From: Deltaproteobacteria bacterium
GTDB lineage: Bacteria > JAGRBM01 > JAHCIT01
Direction: 5' to 3'
Assembly: GCA_026129095.1 (NCBI GenBank)
Contig: JAHCIT010000006.1
Span: forward strand, 195,611 to 259,610
DNA: 64,000 nucleotides
Each line of letters begins with the position of its first letter. The stretch's first letter is position 1. A program made the translations under genes and the position numbers. Under the pieces are notes generated by a model. That model did not search any database and was not told where the DNA came from. It worked only from the letters and a program-made list of their open reading frames with translations. Positions 45,571-53,627 of this stretch are shown here, one piece after another.

Positions 45571-46059
45571 TCATTTGCTCCACGGGGAGGGGGGATACGG
45601 ATCAGCGATGGTCTGGGGCCGCCGGGGCAGCAGCACACGTCTCCGGAGGACCAGCACCTTTTCGGATTTCTGGTTCCATGCACGGGTCTCCACGTAAATG
45701 ATTCCCCGGTCGCTCTTGGTCGTGGAGGGGATCACGTCCAGCACCTCGGTTTCGGCATACAGCGTGTCGCCGTGGAAAGTGGGGCCCATATGCTTCACGG
45801 TTTCATATTCGAGATTTGCAATACAGATTTCCGACACGTCCTTCACGCTCATCCCGACGACGATTGAAAAGACGAGGGTGCCGTTGACCAGCCGTTGCCC
45901 ATGCTGCGACTTCGAGCCCCAGTAGGCATCAAAATGCAGGGGATTCGTGTTCATCGTCAGCAGCGTGAACCAGGTGTCGTCCGCCTCGGTGACAGTCCGC
46001 CCCGGCCAGTGCCGGATCACTTCACCCCTGGCGAAATCCTCGAAGTATTTCTGGGCCAT
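45571..46059 (-). CDS. MaoC-family dehydratase (hot-dog fold)
   Basis: A 162-residue hot-dog protein. It has FARGEVIRHWPGRTVTEADDTWFTLLTMNTNPLHFD, split by the central helix, where the Asp and His of the D-x4-N/H hydratase site sit (TMNTNPLHFDA). The second half has LVNGTLVFSIVVGMSV and TVKHMGPTFHGDTLYAETEVLD. The pattern matches MaoC dehydratases such as R-specific enoyl-CoA or mesaconyl-CoA hydratases. It is 13 bp downstream of the acyl-CoA dehydrogenase, so the pair could carry out consecutive oxidation and hydration of an acyl-CoA. Confidence 0.88.
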   Translation of the reverse strand: MAQKYFEDFARGEVIRHWPGRTVTEADDTWFTLLTMNTNPLHFDAYWGSKSQHGQRLVNGTLVFSIVVGMSVKDVSEICIANLEYETVKHMGPTFHGDTLYAETEVLDVIPSTTKSDRGIIYVETRAWNQKSEKVLVLRRRVLLPRRPQTIADPYPPSPWSK

Positions 46060-46072
46060 GCCGGAGCATCCT

Positions 46073-47248
46073 CTAGTCGATCGAATACCGTTTCCTGATC
46101 TGCCGGGCGATTACCGTCTGGAGAATCTCGTTCGTCCCTTCGCCGACGGTCATCAATGGTGCATCCCGGTAGTACCGCTCAACATCGAACTCGCTGGTAT
46201 ACCCGTAACCGCCGTGGAGCTGGATGCCCTCGAACGAGTGCCGTGCACAGGCCGATGATGCAAACAGCTTGGCCATGCCGCTTTCCAGATCACATCTCTG
46301 GCCCCGGTCTTTCTTCCGGGCGGCGTCGAGCGTCAAAAGCCGCGCCGCCTGCAGATCCGTCTGCATGAACGCCAGTTTCTGCTGGACGAGCTGGTGCTCG
46401 ATGAGAGGCTTTCCGAATGTCACGCGCTCCTGCGCATATCTGGCCGAATCCTCGAAGATGGCCCGCAACACACCCACGGCCCGGGCAGCCACGTTGATAC
46501 GGCCTGTCTCCAGGCCGTCCATCACCTGATAGAAGCCCTTGCCTTCCGACCCGCCTACGAGGTTTGCCGCCGGGACGCGGACATTCTCGAAGGTGAGCTC
46601 GCAGGTTTCTATCCCCTTGTAACCCAGCTTCTTGATATTCCTGCTCACGGTAAAGCCGGGGTCACCCTTTTCGAATATGAACGCGCTGATTCCCTTGTAG
46701 GCCGGATCAGTGTTCATGTCGGTTTTCACAACAAGCAGATAGGTGTTTCCGTACGAGCCGTTCGTGATCCACATCTTCGAGCCGTTCACGATGTAGTGGT
46801 CACCAGCTTTAACGGCCCGGCAGCGGATTCCTGCGACGTCGGATCCTCCTTGCGCCTCTGAAAGCGCCAATCCGCCACGCATCTCGCCGGTGGCAAACCG
46901 GGGCAGGTATTTCCTTTTCTGGTCCTCGGTCCCGTAGTTTTTCACCACATAGGCCATGATGAGATGCGTGTTGATAAACCCCGACAGCGACATCCAGACA
47001 CGCGATAGTTCCTCATTAATGAGGGCATAAGTGTAGTAGTCGAGACCCAGGCCCCCGTATTCGGCCGGTATCGTCGCCCCGAACAGACCGAGCCTTTTCA
47101 GTCCATCCACGAACTCCGCGGGATACTCGTCGGCGTGCTCGTAGTGCTGGACCTTGGGCTTCACATCCTTTTCCAGCCAGCGGCGGATGGCATCCAGCAG
47201 CGCCCGCTGGTCCTCGTTCATCAGCGTTTCGTCAATCGCACGTTGCAT
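46073..47248 (-). CDS. Acyl-CoA dehydrogenase
   Basis: A 391-residue flavoprotein that oxidises acyl-CoA to enoyl-CoA. Family signatures are GGLALSEAQGGSDVAGIRCRA (first signature), MWITNGSYGNTYLLVVKTD, YKGIETCELTFENVRVPAANLVG and the C-terminal LHGGYGYTSEFDVERYYRDA. The catalytic Glu is in GEGTNEILQ. Domains run helical-beta-helical as usual. It starts at ATG 47248, 76 bp after the UbiB-like gene's stop, and precedes the MaoC gene. Confidence 0.95.
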   Translation of the reverse strand: MQRAIDETLMNEDQRALLDAIRRWLEKDVKPKVQHYEHADEYPAEFVDGLKRLGLFGATIPAEYGGLGLDYYTYALINEELSRVWMSLSGFINTHLIMAYVVKNYGTEDQKRKYLPRFATGEMRGGLALSEAQGGSDVAGIRCRAVKAGDHYIVNGSKMWITNGSYGNTYLLVVKTDMNTDPAYKGISAFIFEKGDPGFTVSRNIKKLGYKGIETCELTFENVRVPAANLVGGSEGKGFYQVMDGLETGRINVAARAVGVLRAIFEDSARYAQERVTFGKPLIEHQLVQQKLAFMQTDLQAARLLTLDAARKKDRGQRCDLESGMAKLFASSACARHSFEGIQLHGGYGYTSEFDVERYYRDAPLMTVGEGTNEILQTVIARQIRKRYSID

Positions 47249-47324
47249 GGGATTCCGGGAGACTCCTCGCCCCTTGCAGGGGCCGGAGAACTTAGGGGAA
47301 CCGGGGGCCGGAGGGCAAACTCCC

Positions 47325-48647
47325 TCAGCCGAATACCAGATCCACCTTGATGCCGAACTCGTCGGCCTTTTTCTTGAACCGGGGCGCCTGGGAGATCAGG
47401 AAGGCAAACACGTCAAAATGAGGATCAAACATCTTCGACATGCCCTCGAAGGTCGCGTAGGCGACCGAGATCATCGTAGCGTCGGAATCGAACGGCATGC
47501 GGTACTTGAAGGCGAGCTGGAAGGTTCGCATCATCATCTCGCCGAACTCGATCTCGCTGTGCTTGCGGCCGCGCATCATGTCCAGCACTCCATCGATATC
47601 ACGGGTAAAGGCCCTGAACTCCTCCGGTGTGCCAGGAAAGCCGTAGGCCTCGTCGAGCGCAGCAGCCATCTTCTCGGCGCTCAGCCCCCAGAGGGCAAAA
47701 TTCACCTTGTAATGGCTCAGGAGGTATGTGGGCTTGATCTGGGTGATCAGCCCCAGATCGATCATCACGACACCGCCATCCGGCTGGAACCACAGGTTGC
47801 CGGGGTGCATGTCGGAGTGGATGAAAAGGTCTTCGAAGGCCATCTTGATATAAACCTCGAAGAGCCGCTTGGCCATTTCAGTGGGTGACAGCGCCAGCTT
47901 GCCCGGCGCGGTTACCTCCTCGATCCGCGCCCCGCGGACGAACTCCATCGTGAGGACTTCCTCGGAGCAGAACTCCGCATAGAGCTTCGGAATCTTCATC
48001 CACTGAACACCGGCGAAGTTCTTCTGGAACCGGCGGTTGTTTTCGGCCTCGACCCGGAGGTCGGTCTGGGCACGAATCGCCGCGCCGAACTCGGCGACCT
48101 GCTTGCCTGCCTGCGCCAGCGTAATGACCGGCAGCCGGTCCAGTATCCAGGCGAAAAATCCGGCAATGGCGAGATCACGGTCCACCTGCTCGCGGATATT
48201 CGGCCGGAGGACCTTGACTGCCACCTCCTCGCCGGACTTGAGATGCGCATGATGTACCTGTGCCACGCTGGCGGCAGCAACCGGCACATTGTCGAAGTCA
48301 GCATAGATATCCGCGATCGGGCGTCCGAAGTTGCGCCGAACTGCTTCCTCAACCTTCCGGAACGGAAACGGGGGGACCCGGTCCTGCAAGTGCTTCAGCT
48401 CCCCAACCAGATCGGGGGGCAGGAGATCGGGCCGGGATGATAAAATCTGCCCCAGCTTGATGAAGGTTGCTCCCATCCGCTGAAGCAGCATGCGCAGCGA
48501 ACGGTATATTTTCCGGTTCCGCCACTCGATGCGCTTTTCGCGTGTCGGACCACCCACGAACCATCCGGCAACCCGGTAAAACAGGAATTGAAACAGGAAA
48601 ACGGTGACCTGCAGATAAAGCCGCACCGCATTGAGCAGCGTCTTCAT
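47325..48647 (-). CDS. UbiB/ABC1-family atypical kinase-like protein
   Basis: About 440 residues. It has the unique KxGQ motif (MGATFIKLGQILSSRPDLLPP, about 59-78), the Ala-rich loop in place of the Gly-rich loop (VPVAAASVAQVHHAHL), VAVKVLRP with the kinase Lys, DMHPGNLWF and VVMIDLGLIT (metal motifs). ABC1/UbiB proteins support ubiquinone synthesis or lipid handling by ATPase-like activity. An N-terminal hydrophobic segment (LYLQVTVFLFQFLFYRV) may act as an anchor. I chose ATG 48647; the longer reading starts 37 residues earlier without homology. It is first of the minus-strand run and divergent from the membrane protein at 48761. Confidence 0.9.
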   Translation of the reverse strand: MKTLLNAVRLYLQVTVFLFQFLFYRVAGWFVGGPTREKRIEWRNRKIYRSLRMLLQRMGATFIKLGQILSSRPDLLPPDLVGELKHLQDRVPPFPFRKVEEAVRRNFGRPIADIYADFDNVPVAAASVAQVHHAHLKSGEEVAVKVLRPNIREQVDRDLAIAGFFAWILDRLPVITLAQAGKQVAEFGAAIRAQTDLRVEAENNRRFQKNFAGVQWMKIPKLYAEFCSEEVLTMEFVRGARIEEVTAPGKLALSPTEMAKRLFEVYIKMAFEDLFIHSDMHPGNLWFQPDGGVVMIDLGLITQIKPTYLLSHYKVNFALWGLSAEKMAAALDEAYGFPGTPEEFRAFTRDIDGVLDMMRGRKHSEIEFGEMMMRTFQLAFKYRMPFDSDATMISVAYATFEGMSKMFDPHFDVFAFLISQAPRFKKKADEFGIKVDLVFG

Positions 48648-48760
48648 AGGAACCACAAAACTCCGGACCGGCCTTATTAAGGGTTCCCTGTATATTAGGC
48701 AAATGAAGCAGCCCCGTGCATTTCTTCCGGCGGGAAGCCCCTCTATCCTTGTCCCCACAC

Positions 48761-50236
48761 ATGAGGAAGTGGCTTCAACGGGTAGTGGATTTCCTTGAGG
48801 AACTGCTCGACATCCCCTCTTCCGCCTGGAAGTGGCTGGCGCCCACCCTGCTCGTCTCCATCATTGCCCTCGGATGGCTGCTCTACCCGCTGGGGATACA
48901 CGCCGACGACTATCTGGAGGCCCTCACGGCCCGCCGTTCCGGCTGGAAGCAGTTGCTGACCTTCCAGGGAGCCCCAGTTCCGCTGCTGCTGTCGGTGTGG
49001 AAACTGGCCCTCCCATTCAGTGACGGACCGCCGTCAGGCATCCTGAGAGTTGCAGCGGCTACCGTGCACATAATCAATTCGGTCCTGGTTTATGCAGCTC
49101 TGTGTGGCATCTTCTCCAGGTATACGCGGCTCGCGGCGGCTATGACTTTTTTCGCCTATCGCGGCGGCAACTGGGTGCTGCTCTGGGCAGCGACTTTCAA
49201 GGACGCACTAATGACCCTGTTTGTCCTGCTGGCGGTCATCCTGTGGCGGCGCGGGATGGAACACCCACGCTGCCGGCTCTGGGCCAGCCTGCCCGCTGCC
49301 GCCGCCATGATGTGCAAACCCACTGCCATCGTGCTCGCGCCGCTGCTGCTACTCCACCAGCTCTGGATGGAGGACCGCGATAGCTGGACCCTTCGCTTGC
49401 AAAAGGCTGCCGGCGGGCTGCTACTCGTTTCCTCCGTTCTGGGCGCCCTCCTGGCCAATGCGCTTCTCAACCCCGGTATCTGGTCCGGTTACACACCGGG
49501 CCGCGGCCTGCCGGACATCGAATACGCCCCGCTCTATCTGGCCGGAATGTATAGCTACCTGGCGGCTTGGTCCCTGCTGCCGGTCAGTCCAGATCTGGAT
49601 ATCCAGAGCCAATCGTGGCTCGCGGCCTCAGGCTTCATCATCATCTGCGGAATCGCTGCCGCGTTTTTCCGTTTCGACAGGATGGTGAAATGGGGAATTG
49701 CCTGGCATGCCGCCTTCACCGCCCTTCCCCTTTATGCCAACGGAGGCATGCCCTCGCCGCACTATTCCTACGCAGCGGCATTCGGGCTAACGCTGGCAGT
49801 ATTCCGCGCTGGTGGTCTCGTTTACAGGCGGAGCTCAGGTGCCCGGCCGGCCATTCTGGTGGTGGGAATACTCTGGCTGGCGGGCACACTGGTCCATTGG
49901 CCGTCCGATCTGAGGCTTTTTCACCGCATGGGCAAGGCAGGCCAGGATGCACGCCATGTGATCCTGGCTCATAAAGATGACGTGCTGGCATCCGGCAGGG
50001 TATATGCGACGAGCCCACATCCACGCCTGCTCCCGCTTATGACAGTTAACAGCCACCTTTTCGAGTTTGAGCTGGGCAATCCAGTCAGAGTCGTCCACCC
50101 GCAATCGCCCGCCTGTCCGGCAACCGATGGCATTCCCTGCCTGTACCTGGCACATTCAAAAGCCGAGTTAGCCGCCTGCACCAGTAACGCTGCCGATAGC
50201 TGCATGATATGGACGCCCGCCACCCGTAATCCTTAA
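48761..50236 (+). CDS. GT-C-like membrane protein, tandem paralogue A
   Basis: About 491 residues with ten or so hydrophobic segments. The N-terminal cytosolic helix (FLEELLDIPSSAWKWL) is followed by the first segment and the acidic IHADDYLEALTARRSG loop. Then come TFQGAPVPLL, WKLALPF, NWVLLWAATFKDALMTL, MMCKPTAIVLAPLLLL, PHYSYAAAFGLTLAVF and a C-terminal domain with Cys pairs (SPACPATDGIPCL, CTSNAADSCMIW). The same plan is seen at 255-1631 and at 50306-51781. Start ATG 48761 is chosen at MRKWLQR; the longer reading overlaps the divergent UbiB gene's leader. Substrate is unknown; it may move or modify a polyprenyl- or lipid-linked sugar. Confidence 0.72.
   Translation: MRKWLQRVVDFLEELLDIPSSAWKWLAPTLLVSIIALGWLLYPLGIHADDYLEALTARRSGWKQLLTFQGAPVPLLLSVWKLALPFSDGPPSGILRVAAATVHIINSVLVYAALCGIFSRYTRLAAAMTFFAYRGGNWVLLWAATFKDALMTLFVLLAVILWRRGMEHPRCRLWASLPAAAAMMCKPTAIVLAPLLLLHQLWMEDRDSWTLRLQKAAGGLLLVSSVLGALLANALLNPGIWSGYTPGRGLPDIEYAPLYLAGMYSYLAAWSLLPVSPDLDIQSQSWLAASGFIIICGIAAAFFRFDRMVKWGIAWHAAFTALPLYANGGMPSPHYSYAAAFGLTLAVFRAGGLVYRRSSGARPAILVVGILWLAGTLVHWPSDLRLFHRMGKAGQDARHVILAHKDDVLASGRVYATSPHPRLLPLMTVNSHLFEFELGNPVRVVHPQSPACPATDGIPCLYLAHSKAELAACTSNAADSCMIWTPATRNP
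49211..49481 (+). repeat. 271-bp perfect repeat, copy 1 (inside paralogue A)
   Basis: This tract is identical base for base to 50756-51026 (constant offset 1545). It covers the codons for MTLFVLLAVILWRRGMEHPR to ALLANALLNPGI. Flanking coding sequence in the two genes is clearly diverged, so the identity has sharp edges. Recent gene conversion is the simplest cause. Confidence 0.97.
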
Positions 50237-50305
50237 AAGCGCAAGCCGGGAAACCAAACGGTTTCTTCCGGCGGAAGTCCACACTATTCTTTTCCAACCA
50301 GACAG

Positions 50306-51781
50306 ATGGCGAACCACTCCCTCCATGCAGGAGCTTCCCTGAAAGAGTTCCTCGATATACCTGCTTCCGCGTGGAAATGGCTGGCACCAATGGCCCTTAT
50401 CGCTGGCATCCTGCTGGCGTGGCTGGTCTATCCTTTGGGCCTCCACTGCGACGATTACTGGGAGGCCCTCGTTGCCCGCCAGATCTCCTGGCTGGAGTTG
50501 CTGACTTTCCAAGGCGCACCCATTCCCATTCATCTTGGTATCTGGAAGCTGGCATTGCCTTTCAGCGAGGGCCCCCCGTCCGGGATACTCCGGGCCGTAT
50601 CGGTATTCGTGCATGTGGCGAATTCGATCCTTGTGTATTCCGCCCTTCGCGACCTGTTTTCCCGGCAAACCAGGGTTGCTGCCGCGTTTGCATTTTTGGC
50701 CTACCGGTGTGGCAACACGGTCCTGTTCTGGGCTCCGACCCTGAAGGATTCCCTGATGACCCTGTTTGTCCTGCTGGCGGTCATCCTGTGGCGGCGCGGG
50801 ATGGAACACCCACGCTGCCGGCTCTGGGCCAGCCTGCCCGCTGCCGCCGCCATGATGTGCAAACCCACTGCCATCGTGCTCGCGCCGCTGCTGCTACTCC
50901 ACCAGCTCTGGATGGAGGACCGCGATAGCTGGACCCTTCGCTTGCAAAAGGCTGCCGGCGGGCTGCTACTCGTTTCCTCCGTTCTGGGCGCCCTCCTGGC
51001 CAATGCGCTTCTCAACCCCGGTATCTACTCCGATCATTCGGCTGGAGTAACGATGCCTGCCGTTGAATCTGTCCCGCTGTATCTTCTCGGCCATTTCAAC
51101 AACTACGCGGCCTGGTCGCTACTGCCCGTCATTCCAGACCTGGGGATTCTCAGCCACGCGTGGATTTCGGTTGCCGGTACCCTGCTCTTTTTCGGAGCGG
51201 CCGCCGGGTTTTTCTGGTTTGACCGGAAAGTGAAATGGGGAATCGCCTGGTACACGGCTTTTGTGCTGCTTCCTCTATACGCCAACGGCGGCTCGCCCGC
51301 ACCCCACTATTCCTATGCCGCTGCATTTGGCCTGCTGCTCGCCATATTTCGGTCAGGACAAATCCTGCTGGCCCATATACCGCAGATGCAGCCGGTAGTT
51401 CTGGCTGCCGGACTTATCTGGCTTACCGCAACGACATTCCACTGGCCCAGCGACCTGCGCCATTTTCGCGTCGCCGGAAAGGTGGGACTGGATACCCGGC
51501 ACCAGCTTATCCTTCACCAGAACGAACTGCTGGATGCTGGGTCATACTACCTCACCGGTGCCAAACTCCCCCTGCCGCCGCTACTTGTGGCTGAAACCCG
51601 CATGATCGAGTTCGATCTGGGTCAGACGCTCCAGACCCGGCGTCCCCCGAACGGCGAGTGTCCCCATGAGAATGCATACCCCTGTATCAGCATGATCTCG
51701 AAAATATCGGATGCTTATGCCTGCGCCGATACACCTCCGGGCGGGTGCATTACCTATGTATCCGCACGTCGATCTCCTTAA
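50306..51781 (+). CDS. GT-C-like membrane protein, tandem paralogue B
   Basis: A 491-residue paralogue of the gene just upstream, 69 bp away, same strand and size. Shared landmarks: EFLDIPASAWKWLAP, LHCDDYWEALVARQISW, LTFQGAPIPIHLGIWKLALPF, MCKPTAIVLAPLLLLHQL, PHYSYAAAFGLLLAIF, and a C-terminal tail with Cys (GECPHENAYPCI, CADTPPGGCITYV). Outside the perfect central tract the two proteins are only partly alike. The luminal Cys pairs suggest disulphides. As for its relatives, the acidic DD loop and topology recall GT-C enzymes but no substrate can be named. The end converges on the barrel protein at 52049. Confidence 0.72.
   Translation: MANHSLHAGASLKEFLDIPASAWKWLAPMALIAGILLAWLVYPLGLHCDDYWEALVARQISWLELLTFQGAPIPIHLGIWKLALPFSEGPPSGILRAVSVFVHVANSILVYSALRDLFSRQTRVAAAFAFLAYRCGNTVLFWAPTLKDSLMTLFVLLAVILWRRGMEHPRCRLWASLPAAAAMMCKPTAIVLAPLLLLHQLWMEDRDSWTLRLQKAAGGLLLVSSVLGALLANALLNPGIYSDHSAGVTMPAVESVPLYLLGHFNNYAAWSLLPVIPDLGILSHAWISVAGTLLFFGAAAGFFWFDRKVKWGIAWYTAFVLLPLYANGGSPAPHYSYAAAFGLLLAIFRSGQILLAHIPQMQPVVLAAGLIWLTATTFHWPSDLRHFRVAGKVGLDTRHQLILHQNELLDAGSYYLTGAKLPLPPLLVAETRMIEFDLGQTLQTRRPPNGECPHENAYPCISMISKISDAYACADTPPGGCITYVSARRSP
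50756..51026 (+). repeat. 271-bp perfect repeat, copy 2 (inside paralogue B)
   Basis: The second copy of the tract at 49211-49481. The first mismatch on the left is at 50755 (G against A) and on the right at 51027 (A against G). Beyond these points the genes diverge quickly. Confidence 0.97.
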
Positions 51782-51896
51782 AACACATCGAATTGCCTGA
51801 TACGGGCCATTATACGTGTGACACGTCCTGACATATGCCCGTGTCATGATCTCCTCGTGGCCGCCGCAAACGGTCGCAGGAAGGCAGGGCAAAGAA

Positions 51897-52061
51897 ATGG
51901 GACTGTTTCCGGTGTGGGTCTCCGAGGGTATTACGGTGGGGCTTTTGACGCTCGGGGCGAGTGCCGCGCTGCATGCCATAGCGGGGACTGTTCTGTGGAC
52001 CGCCAGATGGCTTGGGCATCACATCTGGCAGGCGACAGCGCGCAAGGCTCAGAACGGATAA
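51897..52061 (+). CDS. Possible small membrane protein, 54 aa
   Basis: A short frame begins at ATG 51897 and reads MGLFPVWVSEGITVGLLTLG with one hydrophobic segment and a basic end (WTARWLGHHIWQATARKAQNG). AAGGCAGGG lies upstream but not at ideal distance. It fills the gap between paralogue B and the barrel gene and overlaps the latter's 3' end by 13 bases. Composition is compatible with a single-span protein; I have no homologue in mind and it could be chance. Confidence 0.35.
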   Translation: MGLFPVWVSEGITVGLLTLGASAALHAIAGTVLWTARWLGHHIWQATARKAQNG

Positions 52062-53479
52062 CCCATCTTGACGAATGCCACCATGCCGTCACGGGAGAAG
52101 CCAAAATCCACGCGGACAAGGATGTCGGGGCGGACCTCGAGCCGCCAGCCCACTCCGCCCGTGTATTCCATGTCCTTGAAGCCCAGATCGCCGCTGCTGT
52201 GGAATACTCGTCCCATCTCGAAGAACGGGTCCAGCCGCACCTCTGATTCCACATCGAACCAGTTCAGCCGGACCAGCGCCACGCGAACCTCTGCCTGAAA
52301 CAGAAGGCGGCCATTGTCGTAGAAACGCCCGCCACCAAACCCCCGGAGCGCGGAGTCTCCACCCAGTGCGGGAAGCCGCATGAAAGGAATTGCGCTGGAG
52401 CCGTATACGTGATCGACCAGGCCGCGGACGACGCCATAAACCCGTTCGGAAAACGGACGCAGATGAAGCGCCTCTCCGCCCCACCCCCAGTAGCCCACGT
52501 CACTTCCAAACGATTCGGAACTCCGGTACCCATACATCCGCATGAATGTTCCCACCCGGGAAAACTCCCCGTCCGGCCGGGTATCCATCTCCACAGCTGT
52601 CCGGTGGACTACTGTCAATGACTTAGGAGTGCCGGGAAGACCGGGATAGACCGCCAGTGTCGAAGGCACGCCGGGAATCACATCCGGCTTGATACGTGTG
52701 CGGTAAACCTCGCCTTCATAGACGAGGTTAAACGCCCCCAGCACCTTAACCCCCACACGCCCTCCGGCATGGTAATCCTCCATCGTGAAGGCACTCTGCC
52801 CCGACGCCGGGGTTCCGGCGCCGGTGCCGTAGAACCGTCGGTAGGGATCATTGATGTATGAGGCCCGCAGCGAGGCAAAAAACGGCGTGCCAAAGATGGG
52901 ATTCTGATCCAGCTCGAACATCGCCTCCCGGTAGACCCTCTCGGCGATCGAACCATACAGGCGAACCTTGGAACCCGGCCGGAAGTAACCCTGGTAGTCG
53001 AGCGTGCCGGTGTGTCCAATGATCCCGTTCCACGTGTACTGTGGGGAGATGATCCCGATGATCGCGTTCGTCGTCCGCCGCTGGACAAGGAATATGCCCA
53101 TCGCTCCGGCTGTGGGCCCCTCGTTCGGATCCAGATCGAACACGGGCACCGGCACAAACTGCACCCGGTTCCCGCCAGCCTCAAACGTCCGCTGCGGATT
53201 CATCCGCTCCAGCAGTTCCATGACCCGCGGATCGATAAACGGCGTTTCGTCCGTCTTTCCCTTTCCGGATTTTTCAGCCTCGACGGGTGCTGACGATTCC
53301 GGGGCGGCATTTGCCACACCCGCCTCCATAACCAGCACCGCCAGCAACCATGCGGCCCGGAAAACCCGGGCAGGAAAGAGGCGGCGTATGCCAGAAGGGA
53401 AAGCGGAAATGATCACTGGTGCTGAGTCTACCCCGCTGGCAGCGACCGGTGTAAATGCCCGCTTGGTGACGAGGCGCAT
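52049..53479 (-). CDS. BamA/TamA-family outer-membrane barrel protein
   Basis: About 476 residues, no POTRA domains visible. After a signal-like segment (FRAAWLLAVLVMEAGVANAA) the protein is a run of alternating amphipathic strands ending in Phe (VKMGYPF), as in outer-membrane barrels. The motif GGDSALRGFGGGRFYDNGRLLFQAEVR is the D15/BamA-type LRGF loop, and FELDQNPIFGTPFFASLRASY and RFYGTGAGT resemble the same family. It may be a small lone surface antigen rather than BamA itself. The start is uncertain: ATG 53479 and GTG 53416 are both open, and GTG 53416 gives the shorter, more typical signal. Confidence 0.82.
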   Translation of the reverse strand: MRLVTKRAFTPVAASGVDSAPVIISAFPSGIRRLFPARVFRAAWLLAVLVMEAGVANAAPESSAPVEAEKSGKGKTDETPFIDPRVMELLERMNPQRTFEAGGNRVQFVPVPVFDLDPNEGPTAGAMGIFLVQRRTTNAIIGIISPQYTWNGIIGHTGTLDYQGYFRPGSKVRLYGSIAERVYREAMFELDQNPIFGTPFFASLRASYINDPYRRFYGTGAGTPASGQSAFTMEDYHAGGRVGVKVLGAFNLVYEGEVYRTRIKPDVIPGVPSTLAVYPGLPGTPKSLTVVHRTAVEMDTRPDGEFSRVGTFMRMYGYRSSESFGSDVGYWGWGGEALHLRPFSERVYGVVRGLVDHVYGSSAIPFMRLPALGGDSALRGFGGGRFYDNGRLLFQAEVRVALVRLNWFDVESEVRLDPFFEMGRVFHSSGDLGFKDMEYTGGVGWRLEVRPDILVRVDFGFSRDGMVAFVKMGYPF

Positions 53480-53545
53480 ATCCACCGGGAAAGCGGCGCC
53501 CGCTGCGCTTATGGAAGTACTCAATCATTCCGCTGCGTTATCTGG

Positions 53546-53575
53546 TTGACAGCGGTTCCATAACTGCCCTATATT
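53546..53575 (+). promoter_or_regulatory. Promoter of the ParA-RHH unit
   Basis: TTGACA at 53546-53551 and TATATT at 53570-53575 are 18 bases apart (17 if CTATAT is used), about 50 bp before the ParA-type gene. The -35 box is consensus and the -10 box matches in five of six bases. Confidence 0.68.
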
Positions 53576-53627
53576 GCCTGTGTATCGAGTTCCTTAAGGT
53601 GAGGGCTGCACCGATTCCGGGCGGCCC

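Noticed and set aside
48716-48760. Upstream start for the membrane protein at 48761
   Set aside because: The extra 15 residues (MHFFRREAPLSLSPH) are not shared with its tandem paralogue and lie in the leader of the divergent UbiB-like gene.
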